64,000 nucleotides of DNA from Chitinophaga pendula (GCF_020386615.1 NZ_CP077769.1:2604001-2668000); one strand, 5' to 3'; positions 34,751-43,141 are shown, counted from the stretch's first letter. The notes: generated by a model not told the origin, from the sequence alone. Translations and numbers: made by a program.

Positions 34751-37351
34751 TTAGAATTTATATTTTATAATCAGGATTGCGTAGTGTAATGCCGTGTTTT
34801 TGACACGTATGTTGGTGATACCATTATCGAAGGAAAGTACTGTGTTGTAGGCTTTATTATTGAACAGGCCGAAGAGGTCGTCGATATTCCTGGCTTCGAT
34901 GCCCAGCGTAATTTTTTCCATATTATAGTTGGCGATGAGGTGGCAGTTTTTCCTGATATAGTGCTGCCTGAGTACCTGGTTATGCTGATAGATAAAAGAT
35001 AATTTGATATCCGTTCTTTTGCGGGAGAACTTTATAGCGGTGGTATTACTGAGATAGTTCGAACTAAAGGGTGCTGATGCGATATTGAGCCGGGAATATG
35101 TTAGGTTCAGCGTGTTCTCGAAGTTAATGCTGTGCCCTGTCAGCGTCTGGCAATTCAGTATGAGTTGTGTCTGTTTATTATTAACCGGCGTGATCGCATT
35201 ATCATATACACCTGGTGCATTTGTGATGGTATGATTCAGTCCTATGCTTGCTTTTGCAGGGAAATGATACTTGAATAAGATCCTTGACGCATTGCCGGCA
35301 AACCTATAGGTACTGCTTAGCGGGATAAGGTATAGTTTATACAGTTGAATGCCATTTTCATCGATAGATACGAGTCCTTGTTTTATCTGCTCTGCGTAGC
35401 TGGCGTAACTTAAGCTAGCATCGTAGGAAATGCCTTTAAAGAAATTATTGTATGCATAGCTAAACGCGAGTTCATTGGAGGTAACTATATTTAGTGCCAG
35501 GGGTATTGCACCCATTACTATCTGATCAAAAGACCTTATAGAGAGTATACCTGCGTCTATGTCTCCGGTGGTCATTTTACGGGAATACTGGAGGTTGACA
35601 TGATCTGATCTGTTCTCATAATCCAGCTCGAGTTTTACGGGGATAAAAGAACGCTGTTTGCTTATGTTGCTACTATTGTTCGTGAGGTATTGATAACTGA
35701 CAGCGGCCAGGTAGCTGAATTTTTTATACAGGTTATTTCCTGCAAACTGGAGGCTGACGGAGAGATCATTTCCTGTCCTATTTAATTGACCAACGGATGG
35801 TGCCGGTCTAAACTTTATTTCCTCTGTGTTTGATTTCAGTTGAAAACATAGGGAAGGCATTAACGCATCGTTATACTTATATTTCAGCGCGCTTTTTCCT
35901 CCGAAGATGTTAGACTTGTATCCTAATATCTGTGATATGATCCCTGCTCCTTTTGAAAGATTGGAGATGCTGTTGTCCGGCTGATCCGTGGATTCATGAT
36001 AATAGGATATTTCGTTGTCGAGTATGAGTTTTTTATGGATTTTGCTGCTCATTCCCAGTTTATTAAAAATGGAGAAGATATTACTCTGCTGTATGGCAAG
36101 CAGGTTATTCTCCTGGTCATCGGGAGAGGTGATATTGAGCTGGCTAACGTTGCTGGTATTACGCAGCATGTTTCCTGACAGGAAGTAATGCAGGATATTA
36201 TTCCGGCCTATTCTTTGGTCGTATTCAACTATTGACAGGATGTTATTACCCTGGTATTTGAATTCGCTTTTTTTATTCTGTAAGTTCTTTCCGGTTTCAG
36301 AGAAGCTGTTGGAAGAGGTATTATTTTGATTATTGACATTAAAATAATAGACGGAGCTGCTGAAGCGGGACCTCTCCCCTTCTTTACGAACGGTGAAATT
36401 ATTTGTAGACAGGAAGTCGCTGGTGCGGTTTTCATCTCTGATGAACAGATTCGTCAGGGCACTTTTCTGATAGGAAGAGAATGGCTGTACAACGGAGAAG
36501 ATGTTTGATATTTCTCGTTCCTGGACGGTTGCACTTCCGGTGTTATTGGTGTTAGAGATCAGGAATGCATTTATTCCTTTAGAGAAATAAAAGCTTTTGC
36601 CCTGTGCATCGTATTTATCTTTTACGCCGTATCCTATTGACAGGGTATTGAGGAAAATATGCTGATAGTTTTCCTTGGTATTAATATTCAAGACGGTCTC
36701 ATTTCTCTGGTCAAAATCGAGGTTGAAGCTATTTTGGTAATTGTTGATGATGTCAATATCGTCGATGATCTTTTTCTCTATGTTCTTCAGTGCGATGCTA
36801 TTTTGGTTGACGAAGGCCCCTTGTTTATTGACCAGGATCTTATCGATGTTTTTTCCTTTATAAAGGATGCTACCATCTTCGGATATTCTGAAGTTGGGTA
36901 TTTTCTTCAGGATATCTTCCAAGGCATCATTTTCTTTCAGGTGGAGGGTACCCAGTTTTAGTTTTATGGTGTCTTTTTCGAGGTTTTCATCCATGATAAC
37001 TATTTCGTTTAATAGTACTGCATCTTCCTTTAGTACGAGGTCGAGCCTGGATTTTCTGTCGGCAGATATGTGCAAGGAGTCACTGCTGATGGTAATTTTC
37101 CGATACCCTAAGAAGCTGACGGAGACTTCTTTATCTTCTTTAGGGTTAATTGAGAGGCTATAGATTCCTAGCTCATTTGTTTTGTATATACCTGATATAT
37201 TTTTATTGGCATCGAGTAGTACGATATTGGCGCCAGGTGCGGGCGTACCATCTGTTATGGTAATCTTGCCTGAAAGCAGGACGGTTTGTGCGTGCAGCGT
37301 TGCTGTTAGTGCCAGGCAATGTGTGAGTAATATGAATATTATTCTTCTCAC
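34751..37351 (-). CDS. Outer membrane beta-barrel protein with carboxypeptidase-like N-terminal domain
   Basis: 866 residues. Signal peptide, carboxypeptidase-regulatory-like domain (about 25-110), a reduced plug-like segment (D-I-L-K-K-I-P-N-F-R-I-S-E-D-G-S-I-L-Y-K-G) and a large barrel rich in Asn and Ser ending in I-I-K-Y-K-F. This is the TonB-receptor-like barrel that usually accompanies GLPGLI proteins. Transport function is not proven; the plug is less typical than in true receptors. Third gene of the padR operon; AT-rich codon use compared with the receptors at 12-16 and 27-30 kb. Confidence 0.85.
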   Translation of the reverse strand: MRRIIFILLTHCLALTATLHAQTVLLSGKITITDGTPAPGANIVLLDANKNISGIYKTNELGIYSLSINPKEDKEVSVSFLGYRKITISSDSLHISADRKSRLDLVLKEDAVLLNEIVIMDENLEKDTIKLKLGTLHLKENDALEDILKKIPNFRISEDGSILYKGKNIDKILVNKQGAFVNQNSIALKNIEKKIIDDIDIINNYQNSFNLDFDQRNETVLNINTKENYQHIFLNTLSIGYGVKDKYDAQGKSFYFSKGINAFLISNTNNTGSATVQEREISNIFSVVQPFSSYQKSALTNLFIRDENRTSDFLSTNNFTVRKEGERSRFSSSVYYFNVNNQNNTSSNSFSETGKNLQNKKSEFKYQGNNILSIVEYDQRIGRNNILHYFLSGNMLRNTSNVSQLNITSPDDQENNLLAIQQSNIFSIFNKLGMSSKIHKKLILDNEISYYHESTDQPDNSISNLSKGAGIISQILGYKSNIFGGKSALKYKYNDALMPSLCFQLKSNTEEIKFRPAPSVGQLNRTGNDLSVSLQFAGNNLYKKFSYLAAVSYQYLTNNSSNISKQRSFIPVKLELDYENRSDHVNLQYSRKMTTGDIDAGILSIRSFDQIVMGAIPLALNIVTSNELAFSYAYNNFFKGISYDASLSYASYAEQIKQGLVSIDENGIQLYKLYLIPLSSTYRFAGNASRILFKYHFPAKASIGLNHTITNAPGVYDNAITPVNNKQTQLILNCQTLTGHSINFENTLNLTYSRLNIASAPFSSNYLSNTTAIKFSRKRTDIKLSFIYQHNQVLRQHYIRKNCHLIANYNMEKITLGIEARNIDDLFGLFNNKAYNTVLSFDNGITNIRVKNTALHYAILIIKYKF

Positions 37352-37399
37352 CGTGTTGGGATTACTTACAAGGTATAGGGAGGCTTTGGGGAGCTGTTG

Positions 37400-37978
37400 T
37401 TATTTTTTCTTTCGACTTATTCTCAGTGCCAGTGTAAGTATTACGTAGAGCAGTATGACCAAGGCTATCACTACCGGGTAGAACCAGCCATGTAATACTT
37501 CTGTGGTATCGCTTACATCCAATAAAAAACCGAAACCTGATATTTTCCCTTCTTTATAGAACAGGCCTGTATTACGGGGATACAATGCTTTAAAAAAAAG
37601 CAATGATGCTATCGAGATCAGAAGCAGGTATAGTATAAAAAAGCAGGTGTATTTAATGCTGTTGAGAGCTTTAACATATAGCGCCGATAGCAGTAACCTG
37701 GGATTGAATGTTTTGATGGCCCTGTTAAGTGTTTTTTCGGCTATTACCGGTCTGAGGGAGATATAGGGTTCGCCCAGTTGTGTAATTATGCTGATAAGTT
37801 TTTCATGTTCTGTGTTACCCGGAGTTTCCTGTAAGGCTTCGTACAGGTGGCTATTGAGTTCCATAATGATTTCCTGTCTGTCTTGTTTAGGGAGATGGCT
37901 GATGGCATTTTCTACATCAGACAGGTAATCTTCATAGGCTTTTTGGGCGGCGGCATCCCTGAACGGTATCTTTTGCAT
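37400..37978 (-). CDS. HAAS-type membrane protein
   Basis: 192 residues. The N-terminal 80 residues match the HAAS/DUF1700 signalling module (Y-L-S-D-V-E-N-A-I-S-H-L-P-K-Q-D-R-Q-E-I, L-N-S-H-L-Y-E, I-I-T-Q-L-G-E-P), followed by a membrane helix (about 107-131) and another near the C-terminus (about 165-186) flanking a periplasmic loop. HAAS proteins are regularly encoded next to PadR-type repressors and are thought to pass membrane signals. It follows padR by 20 bp and precedes the barrel gene by 48 bp. Confidence 0.85.
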   Translation of the reverse strand: MQKIPFRDAAAQKAYEDYLSDVENAISHLPKQDRQEIIMELNSHLYEALQETPGNTEHEKLISIITQLGEPYISLRPVIAEKTLNRAIKTFNPRLLLSALYVKALNSIKYTCFFILYLLLISIASLLFFKALYPRNTGLFYKEGKISGFGFLLDVSDTTEVLHGWFYPVVIALVILLYVILTLALRISRKKK

Positions 37979-37998
37979 TGGTTGGAGTTTCGAAATTT

Positions 37999-38328
37999 TT
38001 AGATTTGTTTGATTGAGCGTGATAATACGCTCCAGACGTCAGACATAGATACTAGCGTATCTTTACCGCTGTCGGTGAGGTAGTAGTATTTTCTGGGGAT
38101 ACCTGATCCTTGTTCTACCCATTCAAATCTCAGGAGACCATCTTTATGCATACGATTCAGGATTGGATAAAGGGTGCCATCTGTTACTCCGGTATTGAGG
38201 ACGTTTTTAATTTCTTTTATCAACTCGTATCCATAATAGGCTTCGTTATTCAGGAGCTTCAATATGATATAAGGAAGTACTCCTTTCTTAAGTTGGGAAG
38301 TCCAATTTGATATATATTCTTTATCCAT
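37999..38328 (-). CDS. PadR family transcriptional regulator
   Basis: 109 residues from the ATG at 38328; a longer frame would start inside the upstream palindrome. Winged helix with L-K-K-G-V-L-P-Y-I-I-L-K-L-L, Y-Y-G-Y-E-L-I-K-E-I, V-T-D-G-T-L-Y-P-I-L-N-R-M and K-Y-Y-Y-L-T-D-S-G, all typical PadR elements. Probably represses its own operon (padR, HAAS protein, barrel, GLPGLI) through the palindrome 17 bp upstream. Confidence 0.93.
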   Translation of the reverse strand: MDKEYISNWTSQLKKGVLPYIILKLLNNEAYYGYELIKEIKNVLNTGVTDGTLYPILNRMHKDGLLRFEWVEQGSGIPRKYYYLTDSGKDTLVSMSDVWSVLSRSIKQI

Positions 38329-38344
38329 GTAATTAAAGATACAT

Positions 38345-38369
38345 AAATACATTGTAATACAATGTATTT
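38345..38369. promoter_or_regulatory. Perfect 25-bp palindrome, likely PadR operator
   Basis: AAATACATTGTA-A-TACAATGTATTT: 12-bp arms around one central base, immediately before padR. A related short palindrome, TACATGTA, is at 38423-38430 on the side of the divergent peptide cassette. Self-binding of PadR at such sites is known for the family; binding here is inferred. Confidence 0.6.
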
Positions 38370-38673
38370 ATTTCCAGAGAATATATTTTTCCTAGTATTT
38401 CTTCATAACAGACTGTATATCATACATGTAATTTATTTTTTGGAGATGTAGAATAAAATATTAATTTCGTTATACGAGATTCATAAGTGATTTGTTATAT
38501 ACCTCAATACCTTAATTTACTTCGATAGAATGGACCCCCTATGCGCTTGAAATGCTAACTGGAATTGTTGAGCCCCTTACCGCCTGAGAGCAACTACTTC
38601 CCATTTCCTGCATTCTTTTGATTCGTTTTCGTTTTGACGATAAGATTTTGTTTTACTCTAAAATCCCTTTTTT
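38370..38673. other. Divergent intergenic region of the padR operon and the peptide cassette
   Basis: About 300 bp, AT-rich on the left. It contains TACATGTA (38423-38430) and a weak promoter-like pair for the plus strand, TTG (38492-38494) with TAATTTAC (38513-38520), spacer 18. That would give the peptide gene a leader of about 150 nt. No reading frame or known RNA recognised. Confidence 0.35.
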
Positions 38674-38895
38674 ATGAAAAAAATGGTAAAACCTATGATT
38701 GGTTTGGCCGTAGCGGCCGGTTTCCTTTTTGCCAGCATTGATTCTGCAAAAGCAAGTAAGGCAGAAGTGTCTACCAATGACATCAATGTAACTGTTGATG
38801 AGACATTGGCAGCGACTTATGGTTGGCATGTACTGTTCGGCAGCAGCTTTGTGCTGGTAACAAGCACACCTTCAGCTGGAGAGTCAGCAGAATAG
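38674..38895 (+). CDS. Small secreted peptide, candidate SDP-like precursor
   Basis: 73 residues. Basic N-terminus and hydrophobic core (G-L-A-V-A-A-G-F-L-F-A-S-I) with cleavage likely after S-A-K-A (about 27), leaving a 46-residue peptide without Cys. The mature part has an acidic, Asn/Thr-rich front, a hydrophobic middle (T-Y-G-W-H-V-L-F-G-S-S-F-V-L-V-T-S) and an acidic end. No homologue recognised. It is followed by two genes resembling SdpA and SdpB, the processing proteins of the Bacillus SDP peptide toxin; by analogy this would be the precursor. SdpC itself has two Cys and a longer chain, so only the arrangement is alike. Confidence 0.6.
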   Translation: MKKMVKPMIGLAVAAGFLFASIDSAKASKAEVSTNDINVTVDETLAATYGWHVLFGSSFVLVTSTPSAGESAE

Positions 38896-38982
38896 TTGCT
38901 TTTTCTACTTGCAACGGGGAAGGTACCATTGGTATCTTCCCCTTGATCAGTTGTTACATTCATAGTTGAAACGATATAACCT

Positions 38983-39549
38983 ATGAGAGTATTGAAGGTG
39001 CTTCTAATCGTCATTTTTTGTATACACGTACTTTCCAGTATCCGGTTTAATATGCTGGGTTTGCATCAGCTAAGTAAGACAAAAGTGGCTGTGGATCGAT
39101 TGAATCGTGTAGGCGAATACGTTATCTACAATAAATATCTTCGTTATCTTAATGCGAGGCCTTTCAGGATATTCAACATTTACAGTATTTATACAGGTAC
39201 GAACAGGGGGTATACGTTCTTCTCTCCAAATATCACGCCTATAAAGGCTGCATTTTCTTTTTACGATCATGACAGGGAGTTAACGATCCCGCTTAAGACG
39301 AGGGAGTCAAGGAGCAAAATGATTGTGGCTACTTATTTCCTGTTGACCAATGTGGATAAGGAGGCGATCAGGAATGATGTGCTGAAGGCGATGTCGTCGC
39401 GTATTTTCTCTCTGAACCCGGAGGTGTATCAACTGGATGTGTACCTGGATTATGAGCGCTATGCGTATCTCTCTGCGGCGAGGAGGCATGCAGACTATAT
39501 AGAGCGGAAGCATCTGAAGGCATTTACCATTACAAGAGACAAAAAATGA
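38983..39549 (+). CDS. SdpA/DUF5819-like single-pass membrane protein
   Basis: 188 residues. One membrane helix at the N-terminus (about 3-20, L-K-V-L-L-I-V-I-F-C-I-H-V-L) and an extracytoplasmic remainder with R-G-Y-T-F-F-S-P-N-I-T-P, which resembles the F-F-x-P-x-P motif of DUF5819/SdpA-like proteins. Those proteins are encoded next to HTTM-domain proteins and, in Bacillus, SdpA with SdpB matures the SDP toxin. The stop overlaps the next start (ATGA), so the pair is translationally coupled. Assignment is by size, topology and context, with weak sequence support. Confidence 0.55.
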   Translation: MRVLKVLLIVIFCIHVLSSIRFNMLGLHQLSKTKVAVDRLNRVGEYVIYNKYLRYLNARPFRIFNIYSIYTGTNRGYTFFSPNITPIKAAFSFYDHDRELTIPLKTRESRSKMIVATYFLLTNVDKEAIRNDVLKAMSSRIFSLNPEVYQLDVYLDYERYAYLSAARRHADYIERKHLKAFTITRDKK

Positions 39550-40448
39550 ACACGATTTACAAGAAATTTGTCAGTTGGTGTAACCGATCCCTATTCGATT
39601 CCGGGGAGGTGTTGCCGCCTCGTTTATCATCAAAAATAATTGCGGTTGTTTGTTTAGTCAACCTATTGCTGATCGGTTCCGATATTTACGAGTTGTATGG
39701 TGCGCATGGGTTAGTAGGTGCGAAAATGCCGGACCCGCTGGTGAGACGTTATGTCCCTTCTTTTTCCCTATTGGGTCGTTTTTTTGATCTGTTGCATGTT
39801 AATGAAGGTATTGGTTTTTATATCATCATCGGTGTTTATGTGACGGCATTAATCTTTGTTTTACTGGATTATAAGCGGCTGGTGTTTGCTTTTGTTGCTT
39901 TCTCTTTGCAGTTGATGACGGTGACTTCGAGTTTTCTATTCAGCCATGGTGGTGATTCGGTGACTACTTTCCTGTTATTTATAAACATACTGATATGCCT
40001 GGATGAGGTGATAAAGCGGGAGTTGTTGTATCGTACTATTTATTCTTTTGCGATCCGGCTTTTGCAGGTACAGTTATGTATCATTTATTTTTTTTCCGGC
40101 TTTGGTAAGGTATTGGGGGTGGATTGGTTTACCGGTGATGCAGTATGGTTGGTGGTCAATACGTTTTCAACGGATATGGCGGGGCGGCTGTCTGATTACG
40201 AGATTCTATTTAAGGTATCTGGCTGGGGGGTATTATTCATTGAGTTGTTTTTTCCTGTTTTGGTTTTTGTGAAGGTGACGCGTCCTTTTGTATTGGTGTT
40301 GATCATTCTGATGCATCTTTTTATTGGGGCATTTATGGGTTTACTTGCTTTTGCTGCGACAATGATTGCGTTTAATGTGGTAGCCTGGTCTGGCTATTAT
40401 TACCGCCCGGTTATCGCTGGGGGCCGGTTATCTTTCCTGTTAAAATAA
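39546..40448 (+). CDS. SdpB-like HTTM-domain membrane protein
   Basis: 300 residues with about seven hydrophobic segments. The stretch Q-L-C-I-I-Y-F-F-S-G-F-G-K-V-L-G-V-D-W (about 178-196) followed by G-D-A-V-W is the hallmark of HTTM (horizontally transferred transmembrane) proteins, the family of the vitamin K-dependent gamma-carboxylase membrane domain and of SdpB. With the single-pass protein before it and the secreted small peptide, it forms an SdpCAB-like set. In Bacillus SdpB is required to produce the active peptide. No immunity gene of the SdpI type is visible next to it. Confidence 0.75.
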   Translation: MNTIYKKFVSWCNRSLFDSGEVLPPRLSSKIIAVVCLVNLLLIGSDIYELYGAHGLVGAKMPDPLVRRYVPSFSLLGRFFDLLHVNEGIGFYIIIGVYVTALIFVLLDYKRLVFAFVAFSLQLMTVTSSFLFSHGGDSVTTFLLFINILICLDEVIKRELLYRTIYSFAIRLLQVQLCIIYFFSGFGKVLGVDWFTGDAVWLVVNTFSTDMAGRLSDYEILFKVSGWGVLFIELFFPVLVFVKVTRPFVLVLIILMHLFIGAFMGLLAFAATMIAFNVVAWSGYYYRPVIAGGRLSFLLK

Positions 40449-40452
40449 AAAA

Positions 40453-40482
40453 GGAGGCGGCGATATGGGGTCGCCTACCTCC
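40453..40482. terminator. Terminator between convergent peptide cassette and SPFH operon
   Basis: GGAGG-c-GGCGA / TCGCC-ta-CCTCC stem with a 7-nt loop. On the minus strand it is followed by a long T-rich run, so it mainly ends the SPFH operon; on the plus strand it follows the HTTM gene stop by four bases. Confidence 0.7.
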
Positions 40483-40502
40483 TACTCTATAGCTTTGTGG
40501 TA

Positions 40503-41072
40503 TTAGAAGGTGATATCGTCAGCGACGTTGCCTCCTTGTTGTGCCGCGAATAGTTGCTGGTATTTGGTGCGGTAGGCGTCCTGGCGGTCGTTGTATCCCT
40601 GGTAATCGGCGGCGATATCTTTATGGATCTGATCGTTCCAATTGGAAGCGGCGATCTGGAAATCGCCCAGGGTGATACCGTATTGATCTAGTATCCACTG
40701 TGCGCCATCGAGGCCGTAGTCGTAGGCTACTTGTCTGGCAACTTCCAGTTCCTGGTAGAAATCTTTGTCGGCTTTGATGCGAGTGGTATTTTCATTACCG
40801 CCGGTGTTGCCTTGTGGTTGTGTGCCACTGAATTTTGGATGTTGATCTGCCTGGCCGAAGTACTGACCGAAGAGGGTGACAATCTCGAATGTACTATCCT
40901 GTTTCATGCGTTCTGGCCACAGCAGATTGGCTTCCTGCCATACGGGCAGTTCTACGCCCAGCGCTTTTGCTACATCGTCTTCACTTAGCCCGCTTCCTAT
41001 TTTGGCGCAAGCGGCGCTATAATCTTCCAATGTGATTCCGTGGATGGGTGCCAATAAAGGATTCTCAGACAT
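40503..41072 (-). CDS. Hypothetical protein, last gene of the SPFH operon
   Basis: 189 residues, soluble, acidic, no signal peptide or Cys motif (one Cys near residue 22). Trp- and Tyr-rich segments (P-V-W-Q-E-A-N-L-L-W, A-Q-W-I-L-D-Q-Y-G-I, Y-Q-G-Y-N-D-R-Q-D-A-Y) and a helical second half. It may be a DUF6620-like protein, but I am unsure. It follows the zinc-binding protein gene by 34 bp and should be co-transcribed with the SPFH gene. Confidence 0.65.
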   Translation of the reverse strand: MSENPLLAPIHGITLEDYSAACAKIGSGLSEDDVAKALGVELPVWQEANLLWPERMKQDSTFEIVTLFGQYFGQADQHPKFSGTQPQGNTGGNENTTRIKADKDFYQELEVARQVAYDYGLDGAQWILDQYGITLGDFQIAASNWNDQIHKDIAADYQGYNDRQDAYRTKYQQLFAAQQGGNVADDITF

Positions 41073-41106
41073 GCGTTGATTTTTTATTTAGTGATGTGAT
41101 TTTTAT

Positions 41107-41931
41107 TTAGTAATGGTGATTTGCGAAGCTATCCTGTAATAACCGTTGATAGAATTTTTCGTTTTCTGCGGTCATGTCGGGGACTATTTTATTCCATTCA
41201 TCGAACATGGCGCGCAGGTATTGGCGGTACAGTTCTTTGTCTTTTGGAGCGCTTTGTTCGTATGCGGCCAACAGGTGTGCGGTACGTAGCTCTGCGATGG
41301 CGCGGGCGTTATGTAACACCATTTGTGCGCCGGTAGACGGCATGAATGTATTTTGGGTGTGGCAATACGAGCAGGTGACGTAGGTGGCGATGAAGAACAT
41401 CCCGGGGATGCTGATATTACCGCCGCACTGGTGGCATTTGAATTGATCTTTGATCGTTTCGAAGGCGCGGAGTTCCTGTTCGTATTGTTGTTCCAGGTCG
41501 TGTCGTTGGCCGGTGGCGCGGAGGTGTTCCTGGTATTTGTTGATTTTGTCTTCGAAGCGATCGTGTGCCAGGAAGCAGGTGTTTCTGAAGTCTTCTACCT
41601 GGTCGTGGAATTGTCGGCCTTCTTTAGTAAGCAGGTCTACGGCCTGGGTGGAATAGAGGACTGGTATGATCTGTTCTTCCTTTACGTCGTTGGCTTTGGT
41701 GCGCATGTTGGATAGTTGTCCTGAGATGCCAGCCAGCATGCGACCGTGGGCGCGTTTATATGGATCTTCGTCTTCATTGAACAGTTCTTTCAATGTGGGA
41801 AGTGACTGTTGGTATAGTTCTTCTACTCTTTCGTCGAGTTTATGCAGGAAGGTCAGCCAGCGTTGGCGGATCTGTTGCATGTTTTCTATCTGCGGGGAGT
41901 AGTCTATTTTTTTGTGGAAGAAACCGAACAT
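41107..41931 (-). CDS. Helical protein with a split zinc ribbon
   Basis: 275 residues from the ATG at 41931, chosen because it starts just after the preceding stop (2 bp gap). The first 160 residues are helical and coiled-coil-like; then a zinc ribbon with Cys166-x2-Cys169 and Cys187-x2-Cys190; then a helical tail. Family unknown to me. Its place between a small zinc ribbon protein and an SPFH protein suggests a membrane-associated complex. Confidence 0.75.
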   Translation of the reverse strand: MFGFFHKKIDYSPQIENMQQIRQRWLTFLHKLDERVEELYQQSLPTLKELFNEDEDPYKRAHGRMLAGISGQLSNMRTKANDVKEEQIIPVLYSTQAVDLLTKEGRQFHDQVEDFRNTCFLAHDRFEDKINKYQEHLRATGQRHDLEQQYEQELRAFETIKDQFKCHQCGGNISIPGMFFIATYVTCSYCHTQNTFMPSTGAQMVLHNARAIAELRTAHLLAAYEQSAPKDKELYRQYLRAMFDEWNKIVPDMTAENEKFYQRLLQDSFANHHY

Positions 41932-41933
41932 AT

Positions 41934-42185
41934 TCAGGAGTTGTTTTCCTTTTTGATATAGATGCCATCTGTTAATCGTATATCCATAAACGAGTAGCCA
42001 CAGTATGCGCAGGCGGTCAGTCCTGTTTGATATGCTCTTCCTGCGCCACAGTTGGGGCAATCGCGTACTTCCATCTTTGCTGCCTGGTGTTGCAGCTCTC
42101 CTCCATAGTTTTTCTGATCGCGTGCCTGTTGTTTAAGTTTATCGATATAGGAAGCGGTGCTTTTAGGTTTTTCTTTTTCAGTCAT
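41934..42185 (-). CDS. Small zinc ribbon protein
   Basis: 83 residues. Basic helical N-terminus, then one zinc ribbon: Cys43-P-N-Cys46 and Cys59-A-Y-Cys62, followed by G-Y-S-F. Six bases separate it from the SPFH stop and two from the next start, so it belongs to that operon. Small zinc ribbon proteins of this kind accompany YdjI-type SPFH proteins in Bacillus (YdjG region); the role here is inferred from that. Confidence 0.75.
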   Translation of the reverse strand: MTEKEKPKSTASYIDKLKQQARDQKNYGGELQHQAAKMEVRDCPNCGAGRAYQTGLTACAYCGYSFMDIRLTDGIYIKKENNS

Positions 42186-42190
42186 AGGCT

Positions 42191-43141
42191 TTATAATAAT
42201 TTCAACAATTCTTCTTTTTTGGCCGTGTATTCGGCATCTGTGATCAACTGCATGTCGAACAATTCTTTCAGTTTTTTGAGTCTTGCTGTTACATCTTCTG
42301 TTGGTGGTTGGGTATTAGTTTTGACTTCATTCATCATGATGCCTGCTACGATGGCTTGTTGGGCGGCAGCGGCGGCGCCGGCGACCACGCTATTTTCGTT
42401 TTCCATCGCGTTAGCGAGGTTGAACTGTGTGAATTTCTGCATGTCTCCTACCATATTCATGCCGGTAATTTTATCATAGTGTTTGAGCACTTCTTCGGGC
42501 AATGTGGCGCTGGTGACGGTGAACTGGGTTACTTCCAGGCCCAGGTCGGTGAAGCAGGCTTGTACCAGTGGTCTGATCCTTTCGTTGAGGAGGGATAGGT
42601 TGCCAGCCAGGTCGATGACGGGGATATTGGCTTGGGCCAGGGCTTCTGCGAAGCGTGGTGCGATGAAATCCCGAAGTTGCCATTCCAGTTCGATGATGCT
42701 GAGGCGCGGATAAGTTCCGGCGTATTCGCGGAAGAACCTGGCAACATCGGAGATGCGAATATTATAGGAGCCAAATGCCCGCACGCGTACTTGTCCGAAT
42801 TCGGTATCGCGTAAGAGTACGGGGGCGGGTGTTCCCCATTTCAGGTTGAGGAACTGGTGTGTATTGAAGAAGTAGACATCTGCTTTTATGGGGCTTTCGA
42901 AGCCATATTTCCAGCCTTTGAGGCGGGACAACACGGGAATGTTGGCCGTTTCCAAGGTGTGCCGTCCCGGGGTGAATATATCGGCGGGTAGTCCTTCGTT
43001 GAGGAAGAGTGCTGCCTGGCTTTCCCGTACTGTGAGGGCTGCTCCGTTTTTGATCTCCCGGTCTGCATCGGGAAATTTCCACATCAGCAGCTGCGGTTCC
43101 GGTGTGATCGATTCTATTATCTCGATAAATGGTAGTGCCAT
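42191..43141 (-). CDS. SPFH domain protein with C-terminal SHOCT domain (YdjI-like)
   Basis: 316 residues. No membrane helix. An SPFH/Band-7 core at about 30-235 (G-R-H-T-L-E-T, V-R-A-F-G-S-Y-N-I-R-I-S-D, R-D-F-I-A-P-R, G-L-E-V-T-Q-F-T-V), an Ala-rich linker (A-A-A-A-A-Q-Q) and a SHOCT motif at the end (L-K-K-L-K-E-L-F-D-M-Q-L-I-T-D-A-E-Y). This matches YdjI/virion-core-like SPFH proteins, which form oligomers at stressed membranes. First gene of a four-gene operon with two zinc ribbon proteins and a hypothetical protein. Confidence 0.88.
   Translation of the reverse strand: MALPFIEIIESITPEPQLLMWKFPDADREIKNGAALTVRESQAALFLNEGLPADIFTPGRHTLETANIPVLSRLKGWKYGFESPIKADVYFFNTHQFLNLKWGTPAPVLLRDTEFGQVRVRAFGSYNIRISDVARFFREYAGTYPRLSIIELEWQLRDFIAPRFAEALAQANIPVIDLAGNLSLLNERIRPLVQACFTDLGLEVTQFTVTSATLPEEVLKHYDKITGMNMVGDMQKFTQFNLANAMENENSVVAGAAAAAQQAIVAGIMMNEVKTNTQPPTEDVTARLKKLKELFDMQLITDAEYTAKKEELLKLL

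Noticed and set aside
40503..43141. SPFH/zinc ribbon operon as an anti-phage defence system
   Set aside because: No nuclease, protease, NTPase or toxin domain is present and no other defence genes lie nearby; a membrane-stress role fits better.
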